The translations under genes were made by a program, and so were the position numbers. Positions 1 to 5,159 of a DNA stretch of 5,605 nt are shown here, one piece after another. Below the pieces are notes generated by a model, which did not search any database, had not been told where the DNA came from, and saw nothing but the letters and a program-made list of their open reading frames with translations. Origin of the DNA: a bacterium (lineage in GTDB: Bacteria > AUK180); the NCBI GenBank assembly GCA_021162505.1, contig JAGGYO010000162.1, positions 1 through 5,605 on the forward strand, given 5' to 3'. How positions within the stretch are numbered: position 1 is the stretch's first letter; each line of letters begins with the position of its first letter.

Positions 1-266
1 ACTCCAATTAGAATGAGCAAATTTAAAAAAAAACGCCAATAATAGTTGAAATTTATGATGATATAGTTCAAGATTATCAATATGAACAATAAAAATATGA
101 TCTGCTTTTTGAAACCATCTTTTCCATTTAATTCAGTTGCTTGAACCTGGGGCTGCTCTTTTTTTATTTGCGTGGTATGGTCTATATATCCTTTGAAAAA
201 TGATCCCGCAATAAAGCCCGTAAAAAAAATGATAAATGCAAAAATAACAATGAGATACTTATTCAT
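1..266 (-). CDS. N-terminal part of a membrane-anchored protein of unknown function (3' end cut by window, probable frameshift)
   Basis: The ATG at 266 overlaps the coaBC stop by 8 nt. A good Shine-Dalgarno (AAGGTG, 276-271) sits 4 nt upstream inside coaBC, so the start is well supported. The protein begins MNKYLIVIFAFIIFFTGFIA: one N-terminal transmembrane helix (about residues 4-24) or uncleaved signal anchor. It is followed by a polar stretch rich in Lys, Gln and Glu (about 33-50), as in an anchored extracytoplasmic protein. This frame stays open to the window edge (88 codons), but below about position 130 codon composition points to a different frame, which encodes a more normal-looking segment containing RWFQKADHIFIVHIDNLELY. 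A 1-nt loss in the AAAA run at 120-123 would join the two. I do not recognise the family. It is the last visible gene of the operon and may simply be cotranscribed with coaBC. The start is secure; the reading below position 130 is not. Confidence 0.6.
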   Translation of the reverse strand, partial: MNKYLIVIFAFIIFFTGFIAGSFFKGYIDHTTQIKKEQPQVQATELNGKDGFKKQIIFLLFILIILNYIIINFNYYWRFFLNLLILIG

Positions 267-1416
267 TAATCACCTTTAATAATTTTATAGTAAGATCATG
301 CTTTGTTAAACCTGAGAACTTGATATTGTTTTTTTCATATAGAAAATAACCATCTGCCTTTTTTGGACCGAAACCTCGTTTTTTGGATATCTTGTTCACA
401 ACAATAAGATCTACTTTTTTATTTTTGAATTTATTTTTAATTTTTGCAATATCAATATCTGTTTCAGCGGCAAAACCAATAATGAATTGTGTGCTCTTTT
501 TATTTTTCACCATCTCCTGTAAAACATCTGCTGATCCTTTTAAATTTAAGGTATATTTGAAATCCTGCTTTTTAATTTTTTCCCTTTCCCGGTGGGGAAT
601 AAAATCAGATAAAGCAGCAGCTGAAATATAGATATTGTACCATTTGCTAAGTTTTTTTGACTGTTTTAAAAAATCATCAACAGAATCCGCAGCAATAATT
701 TCAATAGAGGAAGGAAGTTTCAGGTTTACAGACGAGATAATTTTTACATTAGCACCGCTTCGATAAAATCCCAAAGCGATCTCTCTGCCCATTGTACCGG
801 TAGATCGATTTGATATAATCCTTACGGGGTCGATCTCTTCGCTGCTGCCACCGGCTGTAATTAATATATTCTTTCCTTTAAACCTTTCATTATAATTTTT
901 GTAGTTATCTACTTCCTCGTAGATCGTATCTACCTCTTCCAATAATCCTCGACCTTTATCATAGCTTGCAAGATCACCGCTTTTAGGTGGAATTTCTATT
1001 ACTCCGTTTTTTTTCAAGTTCAGTAGATTTTTCTGAAAAGCTGAATTACTATACATATTATTATTCATTGCAGGAGCTATTATCACTTTCTTATTAAAAA
1101 CAAAGAATGTCGAAAGGAGCAAATTATCACATATCCCCAGTGCCATTTTAGAAAGAGTGTTCATGGATGCGGGGGCAATTAAAAGAATATCAGCCCATTT
1201 TGAAAGGTATACATGGATAGGTTGTTCAATATTTTCTGAAAATTGATCCGTATAGTAATCCACTCCAAAGGATTTAATTGCAAGAGTAGGAATGAATTTA
1301 CTCCCAGCTTCTGTTAAAATAACCTTTACCTCATGACCGCTTTTTTTAAACATTCTTATTAGAGTCAAAATCTTATAAGCAGATATGGAACCGGTTATTC
1401 CTATTAATACTTTCAT
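259..1416 (-). CDS. coaBC: Bifunctional phosphopantothenoylcysteine decarboxylase / phosphopantothenate-cysteine ligase (CoaBC, Dfp)
   Basis: CoaBC carries out two consecutive steps of coenzyme A synthesis in the cytoplasm. CoaB joins cysteine to 4'-phosphopantothenate (CTP-dependent in most bacteria), and the FMN-dependent CoaC domain decarboxylates the product to 4'-phosphopantetheine. The length, 385 aa, is normal. The N-terminal flavoprotein domain (about 1-175) shows GITGSISAYK (6-15), the active-site His in PIHVYLSKWAD (His68), a PAS-type motif APASMNTLSKMALG (81-94) and APAMNNNMY (114-122; the usual PxMNxxMW with Tyr for Trp). The C-terminal CoaB domain (about 180-385) shows ITAGGSSEEIDPVR (186-199), SNRSTGTMG (202-210), SAAALSDF (265-272), KIKK (280-283) and GFAAETD (314-320). 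In the CoaC substrate clamp the expected ACGD is ASYD, so the catalytic Cys is Ser151 (codon 966-964, AGC). The start overlaps the gmk stop as ATGA, with AAGAG about 9 nt upstream, which implies coupled translation. The gmk-coaBC order is common in bacteria, often with rpoZ between them; rpoZ is absent here. The family call is very secure; full CoaC activity is uncertain because of Ser151. Confidence 0.96.
   Translation of the reverse strand: MKVLIGITGSISAYKILTLIRMFKKSGHEVKVILTEAGSKFIPTLAIKSFGVDYYTDQFSENIEQPIHVYLSKWADILLIAPASMNTLSKMALGICDNLLLSTFFVFNKKVIIAPAMNNNMYSNSAFQKNLLNLKKNGVIEIPPKSGDLASYDKGRGLLEEVDTIYEEVDNYKNYNERFKGKNILITAGGSSEEIDPVRIISNRSTGTMGREIALGFYRSGANVKIISSVNLKLPSSIEIIAADSVDDFLKQSKKLSKWYNIYISAAALSDFIPHREREKIKKQDFKYTLNLKGSADVLQEMVKNKKSTQFIIGFAAETDIDIAKIKNKFKNKKVDLIVVNKISKKRGFGPKKADGYFLYEKNNIKFSGLTKHDLTIKLLKVINE
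271..276 (-). promoter_or_regulatory. Ribosome binding site of the left-edge membrane protein gene
   Basis: AAGGTG, 4 nt before the ATG at 266, lies within the last codons of coaBC. The same AAGGTG core, at similar spacing, precedes the BMC gene. It supports translation of the short membrane-protein frame rather than a chance ORF. Confidence 0.6.
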
Positions 1417-2045
1417 TTTATATAGCTCTTATAGAAATCCACATTACGCGATATCTTTCTTTGCTCTGCATTAATTATTGCTCTTACACTTACAATAGCT
1501 CGCCTTAATTCATCATTCACTATGAGGTAATTGTAATTGTACATTAAGATAATCTCCTTTCTGGCATTTTCTATTCTAAGTTTAATCGTTGCCATATCAT
1601 CTGCACCTCTCTCTATTAACCTTTTTTCCAGATCATCAAAAGACGGCGGCAGGATAAAAATGAATACTGCATCGGGAAAACGTTTTTTTACATTGATCCC
1701 TCCTTGAACATCAATATCCATAATAATGATCTTACCGTTTCTTATATTTTCTTTAATATATCCTTTGGGTGTACCGTAATAATGGTCATGGACATTTGCC
1801 CATTCAAGAAATTTATTCTTTTCTATCATTTCCTGAAATTTTTCTTCTGTTATAAAAAAATAATCACGACCATCAACTTCACTTTCTCTCTTTTCTCTTG
1901 TAGTGCAGGATATTGAATATACTAAATTTTTATTTTTATGTAGCAAGCCATCTCTTATGGAAGTTTTACCGGCACCCGAAGGAGCGGTCAAGACCACCAA
2001 AAAACCCGCATTATATTTAAATTCATTTATTCCATCTAAAGACAT
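1413..2045 (-). CDS. gmk: Guanylate kinase
   Basis: This enzyme phosphorylates GMP to GDP with ATP, an essential step in guanine nucleotide supply and in recycling cyclic-di-GMP and (p)ppGpp products. The length, 210 aa, is typical. The P-loop is APSGAGKTSI (21-30). The GMP-binding part follows: SCTTREKRESEVDGRDYFF (46-64), which matches the family's TTRxxRxxExxGxxYxF pattern, then YYGTPKG (89-95). The DIDVQGG strand (110-116) is the usual Walker B-like motif, and the lid has RLIERGADD (142-150). About 14 residues precede the core, slightly more than in the shortest homologues. The ATG at 2045 shares one base with the BMC-gene stop (TAATG), so its translation is probably coupled to that gene. 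No strong Shine-Dalgarno lies at standard distance. The 3' end overlaps coaBC. No key residue appears to be missing. Confidence 0.97.
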   Translation of the reverse strand: MSLDGINEFKYNAGFLVVLTAPSGAGKTSIRDGLLHKNKNLVYSISCTTREKRESEVDGRDYFFITEEKFQEMIEKNKFLEWANVHDHYYGTPKGYIKENIRNGKIIIMDIDVQGGINVKKRFPDAVFIFILPPSFDDLEKRLIERGADDMATIKLRIENARKEIILMYNYNYLIVNDELRRAIVSVRAIINAEQRKISRNVDFYKSYIK

Positions 2046-2914
2046 TATAATATTGTTCTCACATCCTTATGTCTATTAGGAATAATAATATAAGCATCAC
2101 AATGAGACATCTTATCAATTTGTTTTTTAGCCTCCATTACCGTACTTTCAACCTCGGAAACCTCACCTTCAAAAGATGCGGAAATATACATTGAACCCAC
2201 TTTATAAATGCCTACAACCTGTGTAGCACCTTTTTTTAAACCCTTATCAATACCATACAGTAGTGCGGAAAATGACTTTGTTTCTACAACACCGACCGCT
2301 TTTCTATCATCTAAATTATTATTAATATTTTCTTTTTTCTTTTTTAATTTTGAGAATATGGGTAATTTTTCGTCAATTTGTTCATTGGGGTTCTCTATGA
2401 TCAAGGTATTATATTCAAAACCCTTGGGAATGATCTTTTCCGCCTCTTCAACAGCAGAATGACATGATGCAACATCTCCTCTCAAAATAGATGTTGAAAT
2501 ACCGCCTCCAATTGAGAGCCAATTAGTAATATGAACATCACCGCTTTTCAATGCTTTATCTGTAGCAAAGACCATTGGTACAAATCCCTTTGTTTCAATT
2601 AGGGCTAATGATTGACCTTTTAATATCTCTTTTCTATTATTGATCTTATCCGATGCGATCTCATAGATCTCTTCATGAGGGCCTTCAATGATCTTGGAAA
2701 AATGTAGATTAGGAATATTCTCCTTATTTATATTCCTCTCAATAGCGTACTGAAGGTCAGCTAATTCTCCCTTGAATATTGTAATAACATGACCACCCCC
2801 GATTTGAAGAAGTTTGTAAAAATCAATATTCCCTGTTTTGGGCATACTATCCTGTGCTTTAACAATACCTGTAAACCCTTTTGTTTCAATAAATCCCAAT
2901 GCTTCGTTTTTCAT
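2045..2914 (-). CDS. Triple-BMC-domain protein (three tandem bacterial microcompartment shell domains)
   Basis: This is a member of the BMC shell-protein family (PF00936 type). Such proteins tile into sheets forming the protein shell of carboxysomes and metabolosomes, with small-molecule pores at the symmetry axes. The 289 aa contain three BMC units. Unit 1 (about 4-85) has ALGFIETKGF, pore-loop region QIGGG (37-41) and FKGE. Unit 2 (about 101-182) has LALIETKGF, SIGGG (134-138) and LRGD. Unit 3 (about 205-289) has AVGVVETKSF, KVGSM (238-242), FEGE and a C-terminal IIPNRHKDV resembling the PduA end HVIPRPHTDV. Units 1 and 2 share about 40% identity over 55 positions by hand alignment; unit 3 is more diverged. 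Linkers are 86-100 and a Lys/Asn-rich 186-204. Known family members have one domain (hexamers) or two (trimers). Three domains predict a dimer forming a pseudo-hexamer, which is inference. There is no signal peptide and no Cys cluster for an Fe-S pore (Cys only at 151 and 272). Shine-Dalgarno AAGGTG lies at 2924-2919, 4 nt before the ATG. No other shell gene or signature enzyme is in the window. Confidence 0.9.
   Translation of the reverse strand: MKNEALGFIETKGFTGIVKAQDSMPKTGNIDFYKLLQIGGGHVITIFKGELADLQYAIERNINKENIPNLHFSKIIEGPHEEIYEIASDKINNRKEILKGQSLALIETKGFVPMVFATDKALKSGDVHITNWLSIGGGISTSILRGDVASCHSAVEEAEKIIPKGFEYNTLIIENPNEQIDEKLPIFSKLKKKKENINNNLDDRKAVGVVETKSFSALLYGIDKGLKKGATQVVGIYKVGSMYISASFEGEVSEVESTVMEAKKQIDKMSHCDAYIIIPNRHKDVRTIL
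2048..2905 (-). repeat. Three tandem protein-level BMC repeats
   Basis: Unit 1 is encoded at about 2905-2660, unit 2 at 2614-2369 and unit 3 at 2302-2048. Each repeats the order of E-T-K-(G/S)-F strand, Asp-containing helix, small-residue pore loop, (K/R/E)-G-(E/D) turn, helix and closing strand. The similarity is clear in protein but not obvious in the DNA, so the duplications are old or diverged quickly. Units 1 and 2 are closest to each other. Confidence 0.85.
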
Positions 2915-2958
2915 ATTTCACCTTATATATTTTACATTTTTTATTAAAATATTCAAAA
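2915..2958 (-). other. 44-nt AT-rich spacer between phosphohexomutase and BMC genes
   Basis: This is almost entirely A and T and holds the BMC ribosome binding site. There is no hairpin followed by a T-run on the coding strand, so no terminator. A TATATA-like stretch lies directly next to the Shine-Dalgarno, which is too close to act as a -10 for a normal leader. I call no promoter here. Confidence 0.5.
2919..2924 (-). promoter_or_regulatory. Ribosome binding site of the triple-BMC gene
   Basis: AAGGTG lies 4 nt upstream of the ATG at 2914, in the only non-overlapping junction of the main gene array. It supports this start and independent initiation, rather than coupling to the upstream phosphohexomutase gene. 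Confidence 0.6.
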
Positions 2959-4314
2959 TCATGCGATCAATTGCTTTATTTTTTTTGTAATTTGCTTTGC
3001 TAATCTTTCTGAACTTGATTCTATTTGATAGCGTACTATGGGCTCGGTATTGGATTCCCTCAGTAAAAACCAATAATCACCCTCATTACTCTTCTCAGAG
3101 TAATAGATCCCGTCATCAAATCTGTAAATTCCCTTATAAAAATGTAACTTCAACTCTTTCTTGAACTCATCGTTGAGCTGAAAGTTCCTCAGTTTTTCTT
3201 TGAACATATAATAAGTTGGGAGCATATTGGCAACCTCATCAATGCTTTTCCCTGTTTTAGCTAAAGTATTCATAATAAGAATCATTCCTACATAGGAATC
3301 TCTCCCATAATGAAAAGGTGCAAATATTACACCACCATTCCCTTCGCCACCGATTATTGAATTGGATTCCAGCATTTTTTCTACGACATTGGCTTCACCA
3401 ACAGGGCTTCGCAATATTTTTTTCTTTTTTCCAACTATGTGATCATTGTACAGAGAGGTTGCAATATTAATGACTACCGGTGTATTGATATGATCTAAGA
3501 TTCCCAGCATTGCAATAGGTAATGTTATTTCTTCACTTATAAACATCCGCTTTGGTGTTAATATTCCCAATCTATCAGCATCGGGATCTTGAACAAAAGC
3601 AATATCAAAATCCATTTTTTTCAAGGTTTCTTCCAGATCTTTCAGGTTTTTCTTTATGGGCTCAGGCGAACGGGGAAATGCTTTCTCCGTGGAATCATTT
3701 AGGTATTGAACATTTTTTATTCCCAATTTATTAAAAAATATTGAATTGGTAACACTTCCTGCACCATTAACAGCATCCATAACTATTTTTAAATTAAGGT
3801 TCTTGATCTCATTAAAGTTCACATAATTCCTAAATGTATTGATTAAATTCTCAACAAATGTCTCACTTGCACTATTTAAGTTCTTTACTTTCTTAATTTC
3901 AGTATAGGAGACAAGGTCGAATTTTTTATTTATATAGATCTCATATACTTCATTTCCTTCTTCTTTATTTAAAAATATACCCCCTTTTTTCAGAAGTTTT
4001 AAAGCATTATATTGAATATCATTATGAGAGGCTGAAACTACAATACCACCTGCTGCTTTCAGGTGTTTAACCATAAATGCTACTACGGGTGTTGGAGCTA
4101 TTCCAATATCTATAACAGAACAACCAGTAGCTAAAAGGGCCGAAATGGTCAGGTTTTTTACTAATTCCCTTGTGGGTCGTGTATCCGTACCGATAATAAT
4201 TGTTCTCTTTTTCATATATGTCCCATATGCAAGCGACATATTCAAGATAACATCCGGTGTTAACCCCACATTTATATCACCGCGGACACCCGCTACAGAA
4301 ACTTTAAGTACCAT
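2959..4314 (-). CDS. Alpha-D-phosphohexomutase (phosphoglucosamine mutase / phosphomannomutase family)
   Basis: This enzyme moves a phosphate between C6 and C1 of a hexose or hexosamine phosphate through a phosphoserine. The product feeds UDP-GlcNAc/peptidoglycan (GlmM) or sugar-nucleotide and glycan synthesis (phosphomannomutase/phosphoglucomutase). The 451 aa are full length with all four family loops: active Ser96 in VSASHNDIQYNALK (93-106), Mg-binding DPDADRLG (243-250), sugar-binding GEGNGG (323-328) and phosphate-binding RESNTEPIVR (419-428). The N-terminal AGVRGDINVGLTPD (8-21) matches the usual GxRG start. The GEGNGG and SNTEP loops differ from the GEQSGH and SGTEP of classical bacterial GlmM and, from memory, resemble archaeal-type or less-characterised bacterial phosphohexomutases, so substrate cannot be fixed by motif. 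The ATG at 4314 lies 11 nt inside the end of spoVG, with AGGAG (4325-4321) 6 nt before it. Family certain, substrate unsure; GlmM is a reasonable guess because no other candidate is visible here. Confidence 0.92.
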   Translation of the reverse strand: MVLKVSVAGVRGDINVGLTPDVILNMSLAYGTYMKKRTIIIGTDTRPTRELVKNLTISALLATGCSVIDIGIAPTPVVAFMVKHLKAAGGIVVSASHNDIQYNALKLLKKGGIFLNKEEGNEVYEIYINKKFDLVSYTEIKKVKNLNSASETFVENLINTFRNYVNFNEIKNLNLKIVMDAVNGAGSVTNSIFFNKLGIKNVQYLNDSTEKAFPRSPEPIKKNLKDLEETLKKMDFDIAFVQDPDADRLGILTPKRMFISEEITLPIAMLGILDHINTPVVINIATSLYNDHIVGKKKKILRSPVGEANVVEKMLESNSIIGGEGNGGVIFAPFHYGRDSYVGMILIMNTLAKTGKSIDEVANMLPTYYMFKEKLRNFQLNDEFKKELKLHFYKGIYRFDDGIYYSEKSNEGDYWFLLRESNTEPIVRYQIESSSERLAKQITKKIKQLIA

Positions 4315-4591
4315 GATAATCTCCTACTTCACTTTTATATTTGTCAAGGATCTTCCTTCTTAGATATCTTTCGTATTTCCCATCTTCGTAATCAATTGTC
4401 TTTATATACTCTCCATGATATTTTTGTGTTGGAAAACTCAGAAAATATCCATTCTCTTTTGTTCGCAATATTCTAATTCCTCTAATTGTTAGTGTTTTTT
4501 CTATTGTAATATCAACAAAAGCCATGATCTCAAAATCACCTTTCTTGTATTTATAAGGATAGATGTTCACATCTGTTATTTCAGGTTTCAC
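4304..4591 (-). CDS. spoVG: SpoVG family regulator
   Basis: SpoVG proteins are small, site-specific DNA- and RNA-binding regulators. The name comes from Bacillus sporulation and septation, but homologues occur in non-sporulating Firmicutes and in spirochaetes, so the gene does not imply sporulation. The 95 aa match the family length. Diagnostic parts are the N-terminal EITDVNIYPY (4-13), a central IRGIRILRTKENGYFLSFP (36-54; compare the family's IRVI..NGLFVAMP) and a C-terminal helix with YERYLRRKILDKY that covers the nucleic-acid-binding end. The start codon is GTG (4591-4589), inside the ridA stop as GTGA. No strong Shine-Dalgarno precedes it (only a weak GGTGG), so translation probably depends on ribosomes finishing ridA. 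The 3' end overlaps the phosphohexomutase start. It is likely cotranscribed with both neighbours. Confidence 0.92.
   Translation of the reverse strand: MKPEITDVNIYPYKYKKGDFEIMAFVDITIEKTLTIRGIRILRTKENGYFLSFPTQKYHGEYIKTIDYEDGKYERYLRRKILDKYKSEVGDYHGT
4321..4325 (-). promoter_or_regulatory. Ribosome binding site of the phosphohexomutase gene
   Basis: AGGAG with 6-nt spacing to the ATG at 4314 lies within the last codons of spoVG. It decides the start and explains the 11-nt gene overlap. Confidence 0.7.
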
Positions 4592-5055
4592 TTCAATTCT
4601 ACCACCATTGAAAGCTCAATCGTCGCATTAAGAGGTAGACTGATAACGCCTACGGCGACACGGGCCGGCAATTGTTCGTCAGGGATCAATTTCAAGAGTA
4701 ATTCTGAAGCACCATCCAAAATGGTATGCGGTTCAAAAAAATCAGAACTGCAATTAATATAACCCACCATTCTGATAACCCTTCTTATAGTATCTATGGA
4801 TCCCAATTCCGTTTTTATTACGGACAATGATGTAAGCACTGCCTGCCGCGCAGCTGTTTTGCCGAAGGGAATATTGGTCTTATCCATTATCTTTCCTGCT
4901 ATAATTTCGCCATTTGCCATCTTTGACAACTGACCGGACAAGAACACCAATCTATTTTCTTTCATAAAGATCAGTGGAGAATATTTCCCAATTGTATTTT
5001 TTGATATTTTTGGTAATTTCAACCCCAGTACTTCTAATCTTGCTTCAATAGACAT
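4588..5055 (-). CDS. RidA family protein (YjgF/YER057c/UK114)
   Basis: Canonical RidA hydrolyses reactive enamine/imine intermediates released by PLP enzymes such as threonine dehydratase; other subfamilies have different or unknown roles. The 155 aa fit the longer YjgF subgroup (PF14588-like) rather than the roughly 128-aa canonical RidA. Visible family parts are a beta strand RLVFLSGQLSKM (35-46), the helix segment TAARQAVLTSLSVIKTELGSID (67-88), RVIRMVGYINC (92-102) and the C-terminal LPARVAVGVISLPLNATIEL (129-148). Arg132 and Glu147 align with the ligand-binding Arg105 and the Glu120 of E. coli RidA. The start ATG has GAGGG (5069-5065) 9 nt upstream. It is the first gene of the tight array and is coupled by GTGA to spoVG. 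The family is secure; true imine-deaminase activity is inferred from the retained Arg. Confidence 0.92.
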   Translation of the reverse strand: MSIEARLEVLGLKLPKISKNTIGKYSPLIFMKENRLVFLSGQLSKMANGEIIAGKIMDKTNIPFGKTAARQAVLTSLSVIKTELGSIDTIRRVIRMVGYINCSSDFFEPHTILDGASELLLKLIPDEQLPARVAVGVISLPLNATIELSMVVELK

Positions 5056-5159
5056 TTTACCGATCCCTCTTAAACTTTAAGTTATTCATTTTTTCTTTTT
5101 GTTCATTCATATTTTTTTTTCTTTAAAAAGACAATTAATCCTAAGAAGTATTGAAATAT
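5056..5159 (-). other. Intergenic region upstream of ridA; likely operon leader
   Basis: These 104 nt between the FAD-oxidase stop and the ridA ATG are very AT-rich, with A-tracts on the coding strand at 5120-5112 and around 5100-5091. They contain the ridA Shine-Dalgarno (GAGGG, 5069-5065), a weak promoter candidate (5134-5106) and a 17-codon frame (5110-5057). No convincing hairpin-plus-T terminator for the upstream oxidase gene is seen, so read-through is possible. Confidence 0.55.
5106..5134 (-). promoter_or_regulatory. Weak candidate sigma70-type promoter for the ridA-to-coaBC array
   Basis: TTGTCT (5134-5129) and TATGAA (5111-5106) are 17 nt apart on the coding strand. Each matches 4 of 6 consensus bases. 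The spacer contains a run of nine A. The spacing is ideal and the position fits the only large gap, but such matches arise by chance in DNA this AT-rich. Confidence 0.25.

Noticed and set aside
383..631. Plus-strand 82-codon frame within coaBC
   Set aside because: It is antisense to the clearly coding CoaB domain, has no recognisable domain and no suitable RBS; a shadow of the real gene.
1704..1916. Plus-strand 70-codon frame within gmk
   Set aside because: It is antisense to conserved gmk motifs, and its Phe/Ile-rich content reflects reverse-complemented Lys/Asn codons.
2208..2462. Plus-strand 84-codon frame within the BMC gene
   Set aside because: It is antisense to BMC units 2 and 3 with no family resemblance. 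The Phe run is the complement of the Lys-rich linker.
3552..3734. Plus-strand 60-codon frame within the phosphohexomutase gene
   Set aside because: It is antisense to the Mg-binding loop region of a full-length conserved enzyme.
2959..4314. BMC or cargo link for the phosphohexomutase (encapsulation peptide)
   Set aside because: Neither terminus shows an extra amphipathic helix beyond the normal domain boundaries, so there is no sign of shell targeting.
4145..4363. Plus-strand 72-codon frame across the spoVG/phosphohexomutase junction
   Set aside because: It lies opposite two well-supported overlapping genes and has no recognisable content.
4304..4591. SpoVG as evidence of an endospore former
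   Set aside because: SpoVG occurs in many non-sporulating bacteria, and no other sporulation gene is present.
5111..5130. Possible terminator for the FAD-oxidase gene (CTTTTTAAAG plus A-tract)
   Set aside because: The palindrome is only about 4 bp of weak pairing and, on the coding strand, is followed by A rather than T residues.
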